This document shows, piece by piece, positions 53,268 through 62,027 of a stretch of DNA of 64,000 nucleotides. The position numbers were made by a program, and so were the translations under genes. How positions within the stretch are numbered: the stretch's first letter is position 1; the number at the start of each line of letters is the position of its first letter. The DNA is taken from contig NZ_JAMXKF010000008.1 in assembly GCF_024220585.1 (NCBI RefSeq), positions 186,001-250,000 on the forward strand, written 5' to 3'. Under the pieces are notes generated by a model. It did not search any database. It was not told the origin of the DNA and saw only the letters and a program-made list of their open reading frames with translations. Source of the DNA: Dyadobacter diqingensis. GTDB taxonomy: Bacteria > Bacteroidota > Bacteroidia > Cytophagales > Spirosomataceae.

Positions 53268-53879
53268 CCGCCACGACAAGATCTGTGCAAAGAAATCGGG
53301 TACTGCGGCAGGATAAACGATTGCCATAAATACCAGTCCGAAAATAGCACCATAAATGTGGGCGCTGTGGTTGACATAACTTCTGCCACGGCGTCCTTCA
53401 TAAACTGAGTAGGCCAAAAACAGCGCACCGAAGATAAACGCCTTCAGTTTGATGAAGAAGTACAGATAAATATCCATCAAAGGCGCGTACAGAATAGCGG
53501 CAAATAAAACGGCCGAAACACCTCCCGAAGCTCCCAGTGAGTTATAATTTGAATTGGTTCTGTGTTTCAAAAATGTAGGGATATCCGAAACGATGATCCC
53601 GACGATGTACAGAAACAAATAATAAGCCGCTCCGTTAGAGCCAAAAAGCATGGCGAAAAGCCGCTCAATTCCTTCCCCGACAAACCACAATGTCAGCATA
53701 TTGAATATCAAATGCCCGAAATCGGCATGGATGAAACCTGAGGTGATAAACCGGTAATACTCGTTCCGCTTTGTAACCTTATATGGATTCATGATCAGCT
53801 TATCCATCGTAAGCGGATTTTGCAGCGCGTAATAACTGATACCGGAGGTTATTAAAATAAGTATGAGCGTTATGGACAT
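53259..53879 (-). CDS. Rhomboid-family intramembrane serine protease
   Basis: 206 aa, six membrane helices. Rhomboid marks: IHADFGHLIFNMLTLWFVG (HxxxN), nucleophile in LGASGGVSAVLF and catalytic His in NHSAHIYGAIFG. Cleaves transmembrane segments; substrate unknown. Monocistronic on the minus strand, 65 bp after the polyprenyl synthase gene in the same direction, so the two may be transcribed together. Confidence 0.93.
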   Translation of the reverse strand: MSITLILILITSGISYYALQNPLTMDKLIMNPYKVTKRNEYYRFITSGFIHADFGHLIFNMLTLWFVGEGIERLFAMLFGSNGAAYYLFLYIVGIIVSDIPTFLKHRTNSNYNSLGASGGVSAVLFAAILYAPLMDIYLYFFIKLKAFIFGALFLAYSVYEGRRGRSYVNHSAHIYGAIFGLVFMAIVYPAAVPDFFAQILSWRLF

Positions 53880-53944
53880 AATTTTTGCTTTAATAAATTA
53901 AAAGTGAAAGCCGGCCATCGCCGACTTTATTACTGTAACAGAAG

Positions 53945-54919
53945 TTACTGCTCGCGTTGCACAAGCTGGTGAACGAATTCAAGCAACGGTTTCTTGCGGC
54001 TCTCTTCGATCGGTAATCTTTCCAGGCAACTGATCCCTTTGGCAAAATAGTCGTTGATTTTGTGTTCGGTTAATGAACGGATATCCAGCGTATCGTATAT
54101 TCCTCTCACTGCCGTTACCTTTTCTTCCTTATCAAAGTTTTCGGCCGCTATCCACCGGTTCAGTGCCGATGCAGTGTCCCCTTCCGCTTTTGCCAGGGCT
54201 TCTATCAGTAAAAACGTTTTTTTGTTGGCAATGATGTCTCCACCGACCTGTTTTCCAAATTTGGCGGGGTCACCGTATACATCCAGCAAGTCATCCTTCA
54301 ACTGAAAGCCGATACCCATGCTTTCTCCTGCCTCATACAGGAGCTGTGTGGCCTCCGGCGATGCGCCGCCTATAATTCCGCCAAGTTCCAGTGCGAAACC
54401 CAGCAGGACGGAAGTTTTGAGGCGTATCATATCCAGATATTCCTCTTCGGTCACATTCCAGCGTGTTTCAAAATTCATATCCAGCTGCTGGCCTTCGCAA
54501 ACCTCAGCGGCAGTCTGGTTGAAACGGCTTAAAACAACTTTAAGGTTTTCCTGTTTTGTATCGATCAGAAGATCGTAAGCGCGGATCAGCATCACATCAC
54601 CTGATAAAATCGCTGTATTGGCGTTCCACTTTTCATGCACCGTAGGCTTGCCGCGACGAAGTGGCGCGCGGTCCATGATGTCGTCGTGCATTAAGGTGAA
54701 ATTGTGGAAAACTTCTACCGCGATAGCCGGTTTCAGCGCTTTTTTCCAGTCATCTGTATACAACGATGCAGCCAGTAAAGTCAAAACCGGGCGGAAACGT
54801 TTGCCACCCAAAGTCATGATATAACGTATCGGTTCGTAAAGTTCAGCGGGAGATTCGCCGTAGGAAGTTTGATCTATTTCAGTTTGCAGGGTCTGCAGCA
54901 GATGCTCTGTTGTTGTCAT
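53945..54919 (-). CDS. Polyprenyl (geranylgeranyl/octaprenyl-type) diphosphate synthase
   Basis: 324 aa from ATG 54919; the longer frame adds a basic leader without support. Both aspartate motifs are present: LMHDDIMDRAPLRRG (FARM) and QLKDDLLDVYGDP (SARM), plus GGKRFRPVLTLLA. Elongates IPP units into a longer chain for carriers, quinones or carotenoids; the product length cannot be read reliably. Substrate comes from the MEP pathway, whose last enzyme IspH is encoded at 35-36 kb. Confidence 0.93.
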   Translation of the reverse strand: MTTTEHLLQTLQTEIDQTSYGESPAELYEPIRYIMTLGGKRFRPVLTLLAASLYTDDWKKALKPAIAVEVFHNFTLMHDDIMDRAPLRRGKPTVHEKWNANTAILSGDVMLIRAYDLLIDTKQENLKVVLSRFNQTAAEVCEGQQLDMNFETRWNVTEEEYLDMIRLKTSVLLGFALELGGIIGGASPEATQLLYEAGESMGIGFQLKDDLLDVYGDPAKFGKQVGGDIIANKKTFLLIEALAKAEGDTASALNRWIAAENFDKEEKVTAVRGIYDTLDIRSLTEHKINDYFAKGISCLERLPIEESRKKPLLEFVHQLVQREQ

Positions 54920-55205
54920 TCGCGGGTATTTACTACGTTTCTCAAACGTATGGGAAATGAATTCTTTTGGTCGTGATTTTCTCTTTTTCAGAGAAGTACG
55001 CAAAGTAGCTAAATCCTGCCGAGAAACTCAAAGGTTAGTGGATGAATGGTCGTTTATGTTTTACAGAGGAAAAAGAGATCCTGTATTTAATCAATAAAAA
55101 ATATCGTATTCCCTGCATCATCGTTTTTATTTAGACTGACGGATTAATTGAAAAAATATTATTGTCATATTTGGCAATAGCTAATATGTTTCGTGTTGCG
55201 GGTGC

Positions 55206-55251
55206 CCGGATTTGTACCGATTTGCATAAAGCGTGAGCGGTTCAAATCCGG
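55206..55251 (+). other. Strong hairpin in the 5' leader of the aminotransferase gene
   Basis: In the 358-bp gap 54920-55277, CCGGATTTGTACCG (55206-55219) pairs with CGGTTCAAATCCGG (55238-55251): 13 of 14 pairs, loop 18, ending 26 bp before the ATG. No T tail, so it is not a standard terminator. The second arm resembles a tRNA T-loop but no tRNA folds here. Could be a leader RNA structure or a remnant. The rest of the gap is AT-rich with no gene. Confidence 0.55.
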
Positions 55252-55277
55252 CGATTCCGGATTAAAATAACTTTCCA

Positions 55278-56108
55278 ATGCCTTTTCATCTTTATTTCAA
55301 CGGAGAAATTGCTCCATTAGAATCTACGGTTTTCAAGTCAAACGACCTCGGCGTTTTGCGCGGTTACGGGATGTTTGATTATTTCCGGACTTACAACGGC
55401 ATTCCTTTTTGCTGGGATGATTACTGGCAGCGTTTTGAGAACTCAGCCAGGTTATTGAAACTTCCGTTACCGGTAAATCAGGAAGAAGCAGCCAAAATCC
55501 TGGCTGATCTGCATGCTTTGTCCGGAGAGGCCGAAGTGGCTTTCCGTTTCGTTTTAACGGGTGGTTATGCGCCGGACAGTGTCCATGTTGTAGAACCGAA
55601 TTTCCTGATCCGCACGGAGGCGCTGCCGCAGGATAACCCCGCAGGGTTGTTAAAGGGTATTAAAGTTTTGCCTTATTCATACGTCCGTGATTTGCCGGAA
55701 ATTAAAACCACAAATTACGTGCACATGGTTTTGATGGCTGATGAGCTTAAAAAACAGGGTGCAGCTGATCTGCTTTTCCACAAAGACGGAGAGGTGAGTG
55801 AACTGACGAGAAGTAATTTTTTTATTTTCCGTGGAGATACACTTATTACTTCTGATAACAATATCCTGAACGGTATCACGCGCAAAGTTGTGCTGGAACT
55901 GGCAGCGGAACATTTCAATGTTGAAGTCCGGCCACTTGCTTATGCTGAACTGGAAACAGCGGATGAAGCTTTTACGACAAGTTCGACAAAATGGGTTATG
56001 CCGATTGTTCAAATTGGGGATAATCCTGTGGGAGACGGGAAAGCGGGAAAACGTACGCTGTTGTTACAGGATTTGTTTAAAAAGCTGGTGGCTGACTGGG
56101 GGAAATAA
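55278..56108 (+). CDS. Class IV (BCAT/DAAT-type) PLP aminotransferase
   Basis: 276 aa. Fold-type IV marks: FKSNDLGVLRGYGMFDYFRTY at the N-terminus (shown to 20 residues), the PLP lysine in PEIKTTNYVHMVLM (K of IKTTNY), GEVSELTRSNFFIF, NGITRKVVLELA and AFTTSSTKWVMPIVQI near the C-terminus. Members act on branched-chain amino acids, D-amino acids or aminodeoxychorismate; the sequence does not settle which. Stands alone. Confidence 0.9.
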   Translation: MPFHLYFNGEIAPLESTVFKSNDLGVLRGYGMFDYFRTYNGIPFCWDDYWQRFENSARLLKLPLPVNQEEAAKILADLHALSGEAEVAFRFVLTGGYAPDSVHVVEPNFLIRTEALPQDNPAGLLKGIKVLPYSYVRDLPEIKTTNYVHMVLMADELKKQGAADLLFHKDGEVSELTRSNFFIFRGDTLITSDNNILNGITRKVVLELAAEHFNVEVRPLAYAELETADEAFTTSSTKWVMPIVQIGDNPVGDGKAGKRTLLLQDLFKKLVADWGK

Positions 56109-56130
56109 TCCTGGCATACAACTTTTTATT

Positions 56131-56163
56131 ACCGGTCCGACGGCGAAAAGCCGTCGGACCGGT
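56131..56163. terminator. Bidirectional hairpin terminator
   Basis: Perfect 14-bp stem ACCGGTCCGACGGC / GCCGTCGGACCGGT with a 5-nt loop, between the convergent aminotransferase and thiL genes. T-poor on the plus side but AATAAAAAGTTG on the minus side. Confidence 0.8.
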
Positions 56164-56172
56164 TGCCCGAAA

Positions 56173-57195
56173 TCAATTCCAGCCCTGTGCCGTAATCGGA
56201 ACGCGGTTGTCTCCTTTCGTATGCAGTAAAACTTCGTCTTTTTTATCGGTCATGTATCCGATTACACTGATTTTCGGATTGTTTTTTACCTTGTCGTAAG
56301 CATCCTGAGGGATCGTGAACAGCAATTCATAATCTTCACCACCATTCAAAGCCGCCGTGATGGGTCCGATATTAAGCTCTACGGCTGCCATGTAAGTCTG
56401 TTCATCAATCGGCAGCTTATCTTCAAATACCAGTGCGCCAACGCCCGATTGCGAGCAAAGGTGCAAAAGATCAGAAGCGAGTCCGTCCGAAACATCGATC
56501 ATCGCCGTAGGAATCACCCCAGCACCTGCAAGCTCATAAACCACGTCCATACGTGCTTCCGGCCGTAATTGCCTTTGGATAACATATTCCTTACCGTCAA
56601 GCTGCGGCTGCATGTTCGGGTCTGCCAGGAACACCTGTTTTTCTCTGACCAATAACTGCAAACCGATGTATGCTCCACCCAAATCCCCGCTCACGCATAA
56701 CAGATCGTTGGCTTTTGCTGTATTTCGGTACGTAATCCTGTCCTTTGCCACGCGTCCGAAAACACTTACAGAAATAAATAATCCCGATAAGGATGAAGAA
56801 GTATCACCACCGACCAGATCCACATTAAAATCTTTACAGGCCGCTTTCATACCTTCATAAAGCTCTTCCACGGCTTCCACGGAAAAGCGGTTGCTCAGAG
56901 CCAAACCGACCGTAACCTGGCGGGGAATACCGTTCATCGCCGCAACGTCTGACACGTTGATGGCAATCGCTTTGTAACCTAAATGTTTTAAGGGGAAAAA
57001 GGAAAGGTCGAAATGTACACCTTCCAAAAGAATATCGGTGGATAACAATCCGAACTCAGTTCCCAGATCTATAACGGCGGAGTCGTCCCCTATGCCTTTA
57101 ATACTTTCCGGTAAATTATTTTTCAGCCCTTCGTTAAGTCTTTTAATAAGACCGAATTCGCCTAAATTGCTGATTTCTGTTCTTGATTCTGCCAT
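56173..57195 (-). CDS. thiL: Thiamine-monophosphate kinase
   Basis: 340 aa. AIR-synthetase-like fold: GIGDDSAVIDLGTEFGLLSTD (here to 20 residues), DILLEGVHFDLSFFP, GYKAIAINVSDVAAMNG, VGGDTSSS, DVSDGLASDLLHL and NGGEDYELLFT. Makes thiamine diphosphate from TMP with ATP. A TAACTTTG -7-like box lies only 5 bp before the ATG, just after the preceding gene's terminator. Confidence 0.96.
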   Translation of the reverse strand: MAESRTEISNLGEFGLIKRLNEGLKNNLPESIKGIGDDSAVIDLGTEFGLLSTDILLEGVHFDLSFFPLKHLGYKAIAINVSDVAAMNGIPRQVTVGLALSNRFSVEAVEELYEGMKAACKDFNVDLVGGDTSSSLSGLFISVSVFGRVAKDRITYRNTAKANDLLCVSGDLGGAYIGLQLLVREKQVFLADPNMQPQLDGKEYVIQRQLRPEARMDVVYELAGAGVIPTAMIDVSDGLASDLLHLCSQSGVGALVFEDKLPIDEQTYMAAVELNIGPITAALNGGEDYELLFTIPQDAYDKVKNNPKISVIGYMTDKKDEVLLHTKGDNRVPITAQGWN

Positions 57196-57213
57196 GTTGC
57201 AAAGTTAGCTAAA

Positions 57214-57253
57214 ATAGACGAAGCCATCTCTCGCAGGAAATGGCTTCGTCTAT
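57214..57253 (-). terminator. Terminator between the lipoprotein gene and thiL
   Basis: Perfect 14-bp stem ATAGACGAAGCCAT / ATGGCTTCGTCTAT, loop 12; four T follow on the minus strand. It lies 53 bp after the stop of the lipoprotein gene and 19 bp before the thiL start. Confidence 0.88.
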
Positions 57254-57305
57254 TTGAATAAATTTTTGACCCTAAAAGTTCATAACGGTTTTTAACCGCA
57301 GATTT

Positions 57306-57755
57306 TTATGGATTGGAAAGGCTGTATTGATTGATTGTATTTCCTGTTTTTGCGCTGGCGTCTATCCGTGTCAATACCACTTTGCTGTCGTCCAGTGAAG
57401 TGATGGTGAACTTGATCGTACCGTTTGTTCCGCTTGGCGCGGGTGTCAGACCTGAAAGTACGAGTGTCGTTTCACCTTCCAGTGCCCATTTTCCGACAAA
57501 AGTATTTTTATCAAATTCCGTGTAAGTAGCCGAGCCATCGCTTGACAAAGCCAGTTTGAAATTGGAATATCCTGCTTGTACATTGCTGGCACCTCCTCTT
57601 GTATAAACTACCGCAACACCGTGTTTTACAGTTTCTGCCGTCCATGTTTTTGCTATGCGCTCTGAAACAGGTTTTGTCTTATCTTTTTTACAACCTGCTG
57701 CTACAAGGGTCAGCGCCAGCATCATGCTCCAAAGCAAAGTATACTTTATTTTCAT
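57306..57755 (-). CDS. Small lipoprotein, lipocalin-like beta-rich domain
   Basis: 149 aa. Lipobox LVAAGC after a hydrophobic signal. Mature part begins KKDKTKPVSERIAKTWTAETVKHG, then alternating strands (FKLALSSDGSATYTEF, GKWALEGETTLVLSGL), reminiscent of the lipocalin-like small domains common in Bacteroidota. Function unknown. Monocistronic, ends in a strong terminator. Confidence 0.8.
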   Translation of the reverse strand: MKIKYTLLWSMMLALTLVAAGCKKDKTKPVSERIAKTWTAETVKHGVAVVYTRGGASNVQAGYSNFKLALSSDGSATYTEFDKNTFVGKWALEGETTLVLSGLTPAPSGTNGTIKFTITSLDDSKVVLTRIDASAKTGNTINQYSLSNP

Positions 57756-57893
57756 TTTATTTTTCAGGAATGGTTTCTAATTAAACGCCAAGTTCAGATT
57801 TTTTAGTCTTATTATCAAAATATTCTGGAATGATCGTCTTAAATTCCGGTCACAATTATCAAACACGTCAGCGCAGGGAATAAAATTAAGTGC

Positions 57894-58130
57894 ATGAAAG
57901 AGTATACAAAGTCCCAGCTAGCGTTACGAAACGGACAGGACCGCGAAGAGATATGGTGTGCCTACCAGGGACTTATTTATGATGTCACCGCGTCCAGATT
58001 ATGGCGAAACGGGCATCATTACGAACACTGGGCCGGCCAGGACCTGACCAAAGAGCTTGGCGATGCGCCGCACACCGAGCGGGTCTTCGAGCGTTTTAAA
58101 GTAATTGGTAAATTATCAGAACCTTTTTAA
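57894..58130 (+). CDS. Cytochrome b5-like heme-binding small protein
   Basis: 78 aa, soluble. EIWCAYQGLIYDVTASRLW followed by NGHHYEHWAGQDLT and DAPHTERVFERFKVIGKL match the cytochrome b5/steroid-binding domain. Possible heme ligands are H45 (or H41/H42) and H60. Electron carrier or heme-binding role inferred. The 11-bp gap to the kinase gene, same strand, implies co-transcription. Confidence 0.85.
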   Translation: MKEYTKSQLALRNGQDREEIWCAYQGLIYDVTASRLWRNGHHYEHWAGQDLTKELGDAPHTERVFERFKVIGKLSEPF

Positions 58131-58140
58131 CTATCATCGT

Positions 58141-59004
58141 TTGAAACAAAGTACTTACTTAATTGCGGACAGCGGTTCTACGAAAACAGACTGGATTATT
58201 GCCAGACCTGGAAAATCTCCTTTCCGTTTTCATTCCGGCGGACTGAACCCTTTCTACCAAAAGAAAGAGGAGATTGCCGTTATTCTGGAAAAAGAGATTT
58301 TGCCTTATGTAACAACGCCTGTCGACGAGGTCTTTTTTTACGGAGCCGGTTGTGCGGATCGGGCTACCAGTCGTCCTATTTATGATGCTTTGGTAGACGC
58401 GCTGCCTTCGGCTGAGATTATTGAAGTGGCGTCGGATATGCTGGCTGCTGCCAGAGGATTGTGCGGGCGCCAGCCCGGTATAGCCTGTATTTTAGGAACA
58501 GGTGCCAATAATGCATTCTTCGATGGTAATAATATTGTCCATTCCATAGGTTCGCTGGGCTTTTGGCTGGGCGATGAGGGAAGTGGTTCGTATCTGGGAA
58601 AAACATTACTGGTCCATTTCTTACAAAATGAGCTGCCGGGAGATCTGCATAAGCAATTTGAAGAAACTTATCCGGGAACAAACAGGCTGGCTGTTCTGGA
58701 AAAAGTGTACCGGCAACCTTTTCCAAACCGTTATTTTGCGACGTTCTCACATTTTATTTCAAAAAATATAACCCACCCTTTTATCCATAAACTGGTGGCT
58801 GACGCTTTCACGATTTTTACTGAAAAATACATTCTGAAACACCAGGATGCGAATAAGTATCCGGTTCATTTTACGGGTTCGATCGCCTTTTATTATCAGG
58901 ATATTCTGAAAGTCGTGCTGGCGGAAAAAGGGCTGATCGTGGGCAGGATTTTAAAATCACCGATGGAAACGCTTTTTGAATACCATTTGCAGCAGGAACT
59001 GTAA
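58141..59004 (+). CDS. BadF/BadG/BcrA/BcrD-type ATPase / N-acetylglucosamine kinase-like
   Basis: About 288 aa from TTG 58141 (reads KQSTYLIADSGSTKTDW after the initiator). No ATG fits; an earlier in-frame TTG overlaps the cytochrome b5-like gene. ASKHA-fold phosphate motif ADSGSTKTDW and second motif IACILGTGANNAFF, GDEGSGSYLGK, VHFTGSIAFYY. Closest known roles are GlcNAc kinases and BadF-type ATPases. A sugar kinase role is more likely because no reductase partner is present. Confidence 0.85.
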   Translation: MKQSTYLIADSGSTKTDWIIARPGKSPFRFHSGGLNPFYQKKEEIAVILEKEILPYVTTPVDEVFFYGAGCADRATSRPIYDALVDALPSAEIIEVASDMLAAARGLCGRQPGIACILGTGANNAFFDGNNIVHSIGSLGFWLGDEGSGSYLGKTLLVHFLQNELPGDLHKQFEETYPGTNRLAVLEKVYRQPFPNRYFATFSHFISKNITHPFIHKLVADAFTIFTEKYILKHQDANKYPVHFTGSIAFYYQDILKVVLAEKGLIVGRILKSPMETLFEYHLQQEL

Positions 59005-59082
59005 GCTGTGAAAACGCAGCCATAACTTTTATCAGAAACCTGCGTTATTATGGTTAACTTTATTTAGAAATATATTTGATCA

Positions 59083-60327
59083 ATGCCGAGACGTTCCATT
59101 CGCTGGCTTACACTTTTTTCTGCGCTACTGATTATAGGCGTAGTAATTACCCAGATCTATTGGGTAAAACAAGCGCTCGATCTGCGTCACCGCCAATTTA
59201 ATCAGAACGCCCACGTGGCTTTGCAGGACGTGGCGCAGGAGCTTGCTTCGATAAATGGGGTTATGCAGACTTCCAATCCGGTGGAACAATTGTCTCCGGA
59301 GTATTTTCTTGTCAATACCAACGCTACCACGCAGCCTGATTTGCTCGAACATTTTATCAAGGACAGTTTTCAGAAACATAACCTGATCACTGATTTTGAA
59401 ATCGGGATTTATGACTGTACGACAAACAAAATGCGTTACGGGATGTCGCTCAGTACAAAAACCAATGACAAAGCCAAAGCAAAAACGAATAACTGGGTTA
59501 AAACGGACAAGTATCCTTACTATTTCGGGGTCAGATTTCCCCGGCAGTCGGCTTACATCGTAGGCAATTTAAATGGCTGGATATGGTCGTCGATGCTGGT
59601 ACTTCTGGCAGTTGGTTTTTTTGCCTATGCTTTGTTTGTTATTTTAAAACAGAAACATTTGTCGGAAGTACAGCGGAATTTTGTCAATAACATGACGCAC
59701 GAGCTCCAAACACCGATTTCAACCATCCGTATTGCGGCAGATGTGCTTAACTCGGATATCATTGTTACCCAGCCCGAGCGCCACAAGCGGTATGTACATA
59801 TTGTGCAGGAAGAAATTCTCCGGTTGCAGAATCAGGTGGAGATGGTACTTTCCATGGCTAAAGCGGAGCAGAATGCTTTGAATTTAAAGAAGGAAAATAT
59901 TGATGTCCATCAACTGATCGAATCTCTTTTGGTGCCGTTTGAAAGTAAAGTTAATCTGAGGTTTGAAGCGACACAGCCCTGCATTGATGCCGATCCTTTT
60001 CATTTGCGAAACATGATCACCAACCTGATTGACAACGCGATAAAATATTCTCCCGATAAACCGGAAGTGCTCGTCAGGACTTTTAACAAGCGGAATTGCC
60101 TTGTTATTTGTGTTGAAGACAAGGGTTTGGGGATTGCACCGGAGTACCAGAAGAAGATCTTTAACAAATTTTTTCGTATCCCCTATGGCGATGTGCACAA
60201 CGTGAAAGGCTCCGGGATCGGGCTCAGTTATGTCAAGCAGATTGTCCGTTCACATCACTGGCACCTCGAACTTGATAGTGCATTGGGCAAAGGAAGTACT
60301 TTCAAGATTTCCATTCCACAGAAATAA
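59083..60327 (+). CDS. Two-component sensor histidine kinase
   Basis: 414 aa. Two membrane helices (about 11-29 and 166-190) flank a periplasmic sensor of about 135 residues. HisKA with H206 (NNMTHELQTPIST), N-box LITNLIDNAIKYS, G-boxes EDKGLGIAPEYQKKIF and GSGIGLSYVKQIV. Signal unknown. Partner response regulator follows 39 bp later. A TATATTTG -7 box sits at 59071-59078, only 4 bp before the ATG. Confidence 0.96.
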   Translation: MPRRSIRWLTLFSALLIIGVVITQIYWVKQALDLRHRQFNQNAHVALQDVAQELASINGVMQTSNPVEQLSPEYFLVNTNATTQPDLLEHFIKDSFQKHNLITDFEIGIYDCTTNKMRYGMSLSTKTNDKAKAKTNNWVKTDKYPYYFGVRFPRQSAYIVGNLNGWIWSSMLVLLAVGFFAYALFVILKQKHLSEVQRNFVNNMTHELQTPISTIRIAADVLNSDIIVTQPERHKRYVHIVQEEILRLQNQVEMVLSMAKAEQNALNLKKENIDVHQLIESLLVPFESKVNLRFEATQPCIDADPFHLRNMITNLIDNAIKYSPDKPEVLVRTFNKRNCLVICVEDKGLGIAPEYQKKIFNKFFRIPYGDVHNVKGSGIGLSYVKQIVRSHHWHLELDSALGKGSTFKISIPQK

Positions 60328-60366
60328 TTAACCAGGCCTTACCTGTAACCAAAACCCCGATAAAAG

Positions 60367-61053
60367 TTGAAAAAGAAAATTTTGTACGTCGAGGACGACC
60401 CAAACCTGGCCTTTGCTACCAAAGACAACCTGGAGGCTTATGACTATGACGTGATTCATGCCGAAGACGGAGCTGAGGCGCTGGATTTTATCAACAAGGA
60501 GCATTTCGATATTTGCGTGCTGGATGTAATGCTTCCGAAAATGGATGGATTTACACTGGCTGAAAATATCCGGAAGTCAGACAAACAAGTCCCGATTTTG
60601 TTTCTGACTGCGAGAGCATTGCAGGAAGACAAGATTAAAGGCCTTGAATTGGGCGCTGACGATTACGTCACAAAGCCATTCAGTATCCAGGAGCTTATGC
60701 TGAGAATTGAGGTGATTTTAAGAAGAAATAATTCAGGGAAACCGGTTCCGGCACAACTGAAATTAAATGAGATAGGAAATTACAATTTCGATTTCCAGAA
60801 GCTCACATTATCAATCAACGGCAGCCTGCAAAGCCTTACTTTCCGAGAGGCGGAAGTGTTAAAATATCTTGCCGAGCGTCCCGATCAGGTGATCCGGCGC
60901 GACGAATTACTGAAAGCGATCTGGGGTGACGACGATTATTTTATGGGAAGAAGTCTGGACGTTTTTATTTCCAGATTAAGGAAATATCTGTCCGCAGACC
61001 CTGTAATCCGCATCGACAATGTACACGGCGTTGGTTTCAGAATGACATACTAA
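60367..61053 (+). CDS. OmpR-family response regulator
   Basis: 228 aa; start codon TTG at 60367 (KKKILYVEDDPNLAF after the initiator). Receiver with acidic pocket (YVEDDP), phospho-acceptor D53 (VLDVMLPKMDGF) and VTKPFSIQELM; C-terminal winged helix (LTFREAEVLKYLAE, SLDVFISRLRKYLS, VHGVGFRM). Pairs with the histidine kinase just upstream. Confidence 0.96.
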   Translation: MKKKILYVEDDPNLAFATKDNLEAYDYDVIHAEDGAEALDFINKEHFDICVLDVMLPKMDGFTLAENIRKSDKQVPILFLTARALQEDKIKGLELGADDYVTKPFSIQELMLRIEVILRRNNSGKPVPAQLKLNEIGNYNFDFQKLTLSINGSLQSLTFREAEVLKYLAERPDQVIRRDELLKAIWGDDDYFMGRSLDVFISRLRKYLSADPVIRIDNVHGVGFRMTY

Positions 61054-61084
61054 CACATTCTTTTTCAAATATCTTTCATTTTTA

Positions 61085-61115
61085 TTTGCACTAAAAGAAT
61101 AAGTTCCTATATTTG
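61085..61115 (+). promoter_or_regulatory. Strong promoter of rpmB
   Basis: TTTG (61085-61088), 19-bp gap, TATATTTG (61108-61115): the best match to the Bacteroidota -33/-7 consensus seen in the window. Leader of about 25 nt to the ATG. Confidence 0.78.
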
Positions 61116-61142
61116 CACCCTCATTTGGAAAAATTGATCGTC

Positions 61143-61382
61143 ATGGCTAAGGTTTGTCAAATTACTGGTAAAAGAACACGCGTTGGAAATAATGTTTCTC
61201 ACGCTAACAATAAAACAAAACGTAAATTCTTCCCGAATTTACAAAAGAAACGTTTCTTCCTTCCTTCAACAGGAGAATGGGTTACGTTGAAAGTAGCTAC
61301 TTCCGCTCTTCGTACAATCAACAAGAACGGTATTGAGTCTACTATCCAAAAGGCTTACGATAAAGGAACGCTTACGTTCTAA
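61143..61382 (+). CDS. rpmB: Ribosomal protein bL28
   Basis: 79 aa from ATG 61143 (MAKVCQITGKRTRVGNNVSH). Standard L28: HANNKTKRKFFPNLQKKRFF, then a C-terminal RTINKNGIEST. The upstream frame extends to TTT-region codons inside the promoter and is not used. rpmG (bL33) usually follows rpmB in many Bacteroidota but is not here; folK follows after a terminator. Confidence 0.98.
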   Translation: MAKVCQITGKRTRVGNNVSHANNKTKRKFFPNLQKKRFFLPSTGEWVTLKVATSALRTINKNGIESTIQKAYDKGTLTF

Positions 61383-61405
61383 GAAATTTGCGAATTTATT
61401 GGAAA

Positions 61406-61437
61406 GGGACTTCTCTTATTCGGGGAGTCCTTTTTTT
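61406..61437 (+). terminator. Terminator after rpmB
   Basis: GGGACTTCTC / GGGGAGTCC imperfect stem with a short loop, then seven T. 23 bp after the rpmB stop. Confidence 0.85.
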
Positions 61438-61526
61438 CGTCGATTCTTCAGAATTTCAGCGATGGTTACATTTCGTTTGATCAGGTAAAGAAATTACAAA
61501 TCCGGTAACTGTTTGCCAGAGTCCGT

Positions 61527-62027
61527 ATGGATAACCTTTCTGAAAAGCAAAACGTATTTCTTCTTTTGGGATCCAATCTCGGGGAGCGGTTGCAAATTCT
61601 GCAATCTGCCTGTGCTATGATTGAAGATCGTGTCGGTTTTATTCAGTCGGCTTCTTCAGTCTATGAAACGGCTCCGTGGGGTGTTTTGGATCAGCCTGTT
61701 TTCCTGAATCAGGCCTTATCGGTTTCAACAGCATTGATGCCCGAGGAAGTATTGCGGATTATCCTTGAAATTGAACATGAGCTCGGCCGTGTCCGCTACG
61801 AAAGATGGGGCGCGCGGGTAATTGATATTGATATGCTGTATTACGGCGATCTGGTGATGGATAGTGCCCGGTTAACAGTACCGCATCCACGCCTGCACGA
61901 GCGAAGATTTGTGCTTGCCCCCCTTCATGAAATTGCTCCTGATTTCATGCATCCTCTATTGTCAAAAACGACGAAACAACTTCTCTACGAATGTCCCGAT
62001 CCGGGAGAGGTTGAAAAAATTTCATAA
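61527..62027 (+). CDS. folK: 2-amino-4-hydroxy-6-hydroxymethyldihydropteridine pyrophosphokinase
   Basis: 166 aa HPPK of the folate pathway. Marks: VFLLLGSNLGERLQIL, SVYETAPWGVLDQPVFLNQA, ELGRVRYERWGARVIDIDML and PHPRLHERRFVLAPLHEIAP. Transfers pyrophosphate from ATP to HMDP. ATG at 61527 gives the family N-terminus after a short leader. Confidence 0.96.
   Translation: MDNLSEKQNVFLLLGSNLGERLQILQSACAMIEDRVGFIQSASSVYETAPWGVLDQPVFLNQALSVSTALMPEEVLRIILEIEHELGRVRYERWGARVIDIDMLYYGDLVMDSARLTVPHPRLHERRFVLAPLHEIAPDFMHPLLSKTTKQLLYECPDPGEVEKIS

Noticed and set aside
55215..55262. Possible tRNA because of GGTTCAAATCC, a T-loop-like sequence
   Set aside because: No matching 5' acceptor arm, D arm or anticodon arm; the sequence forms one long hairpin instead.
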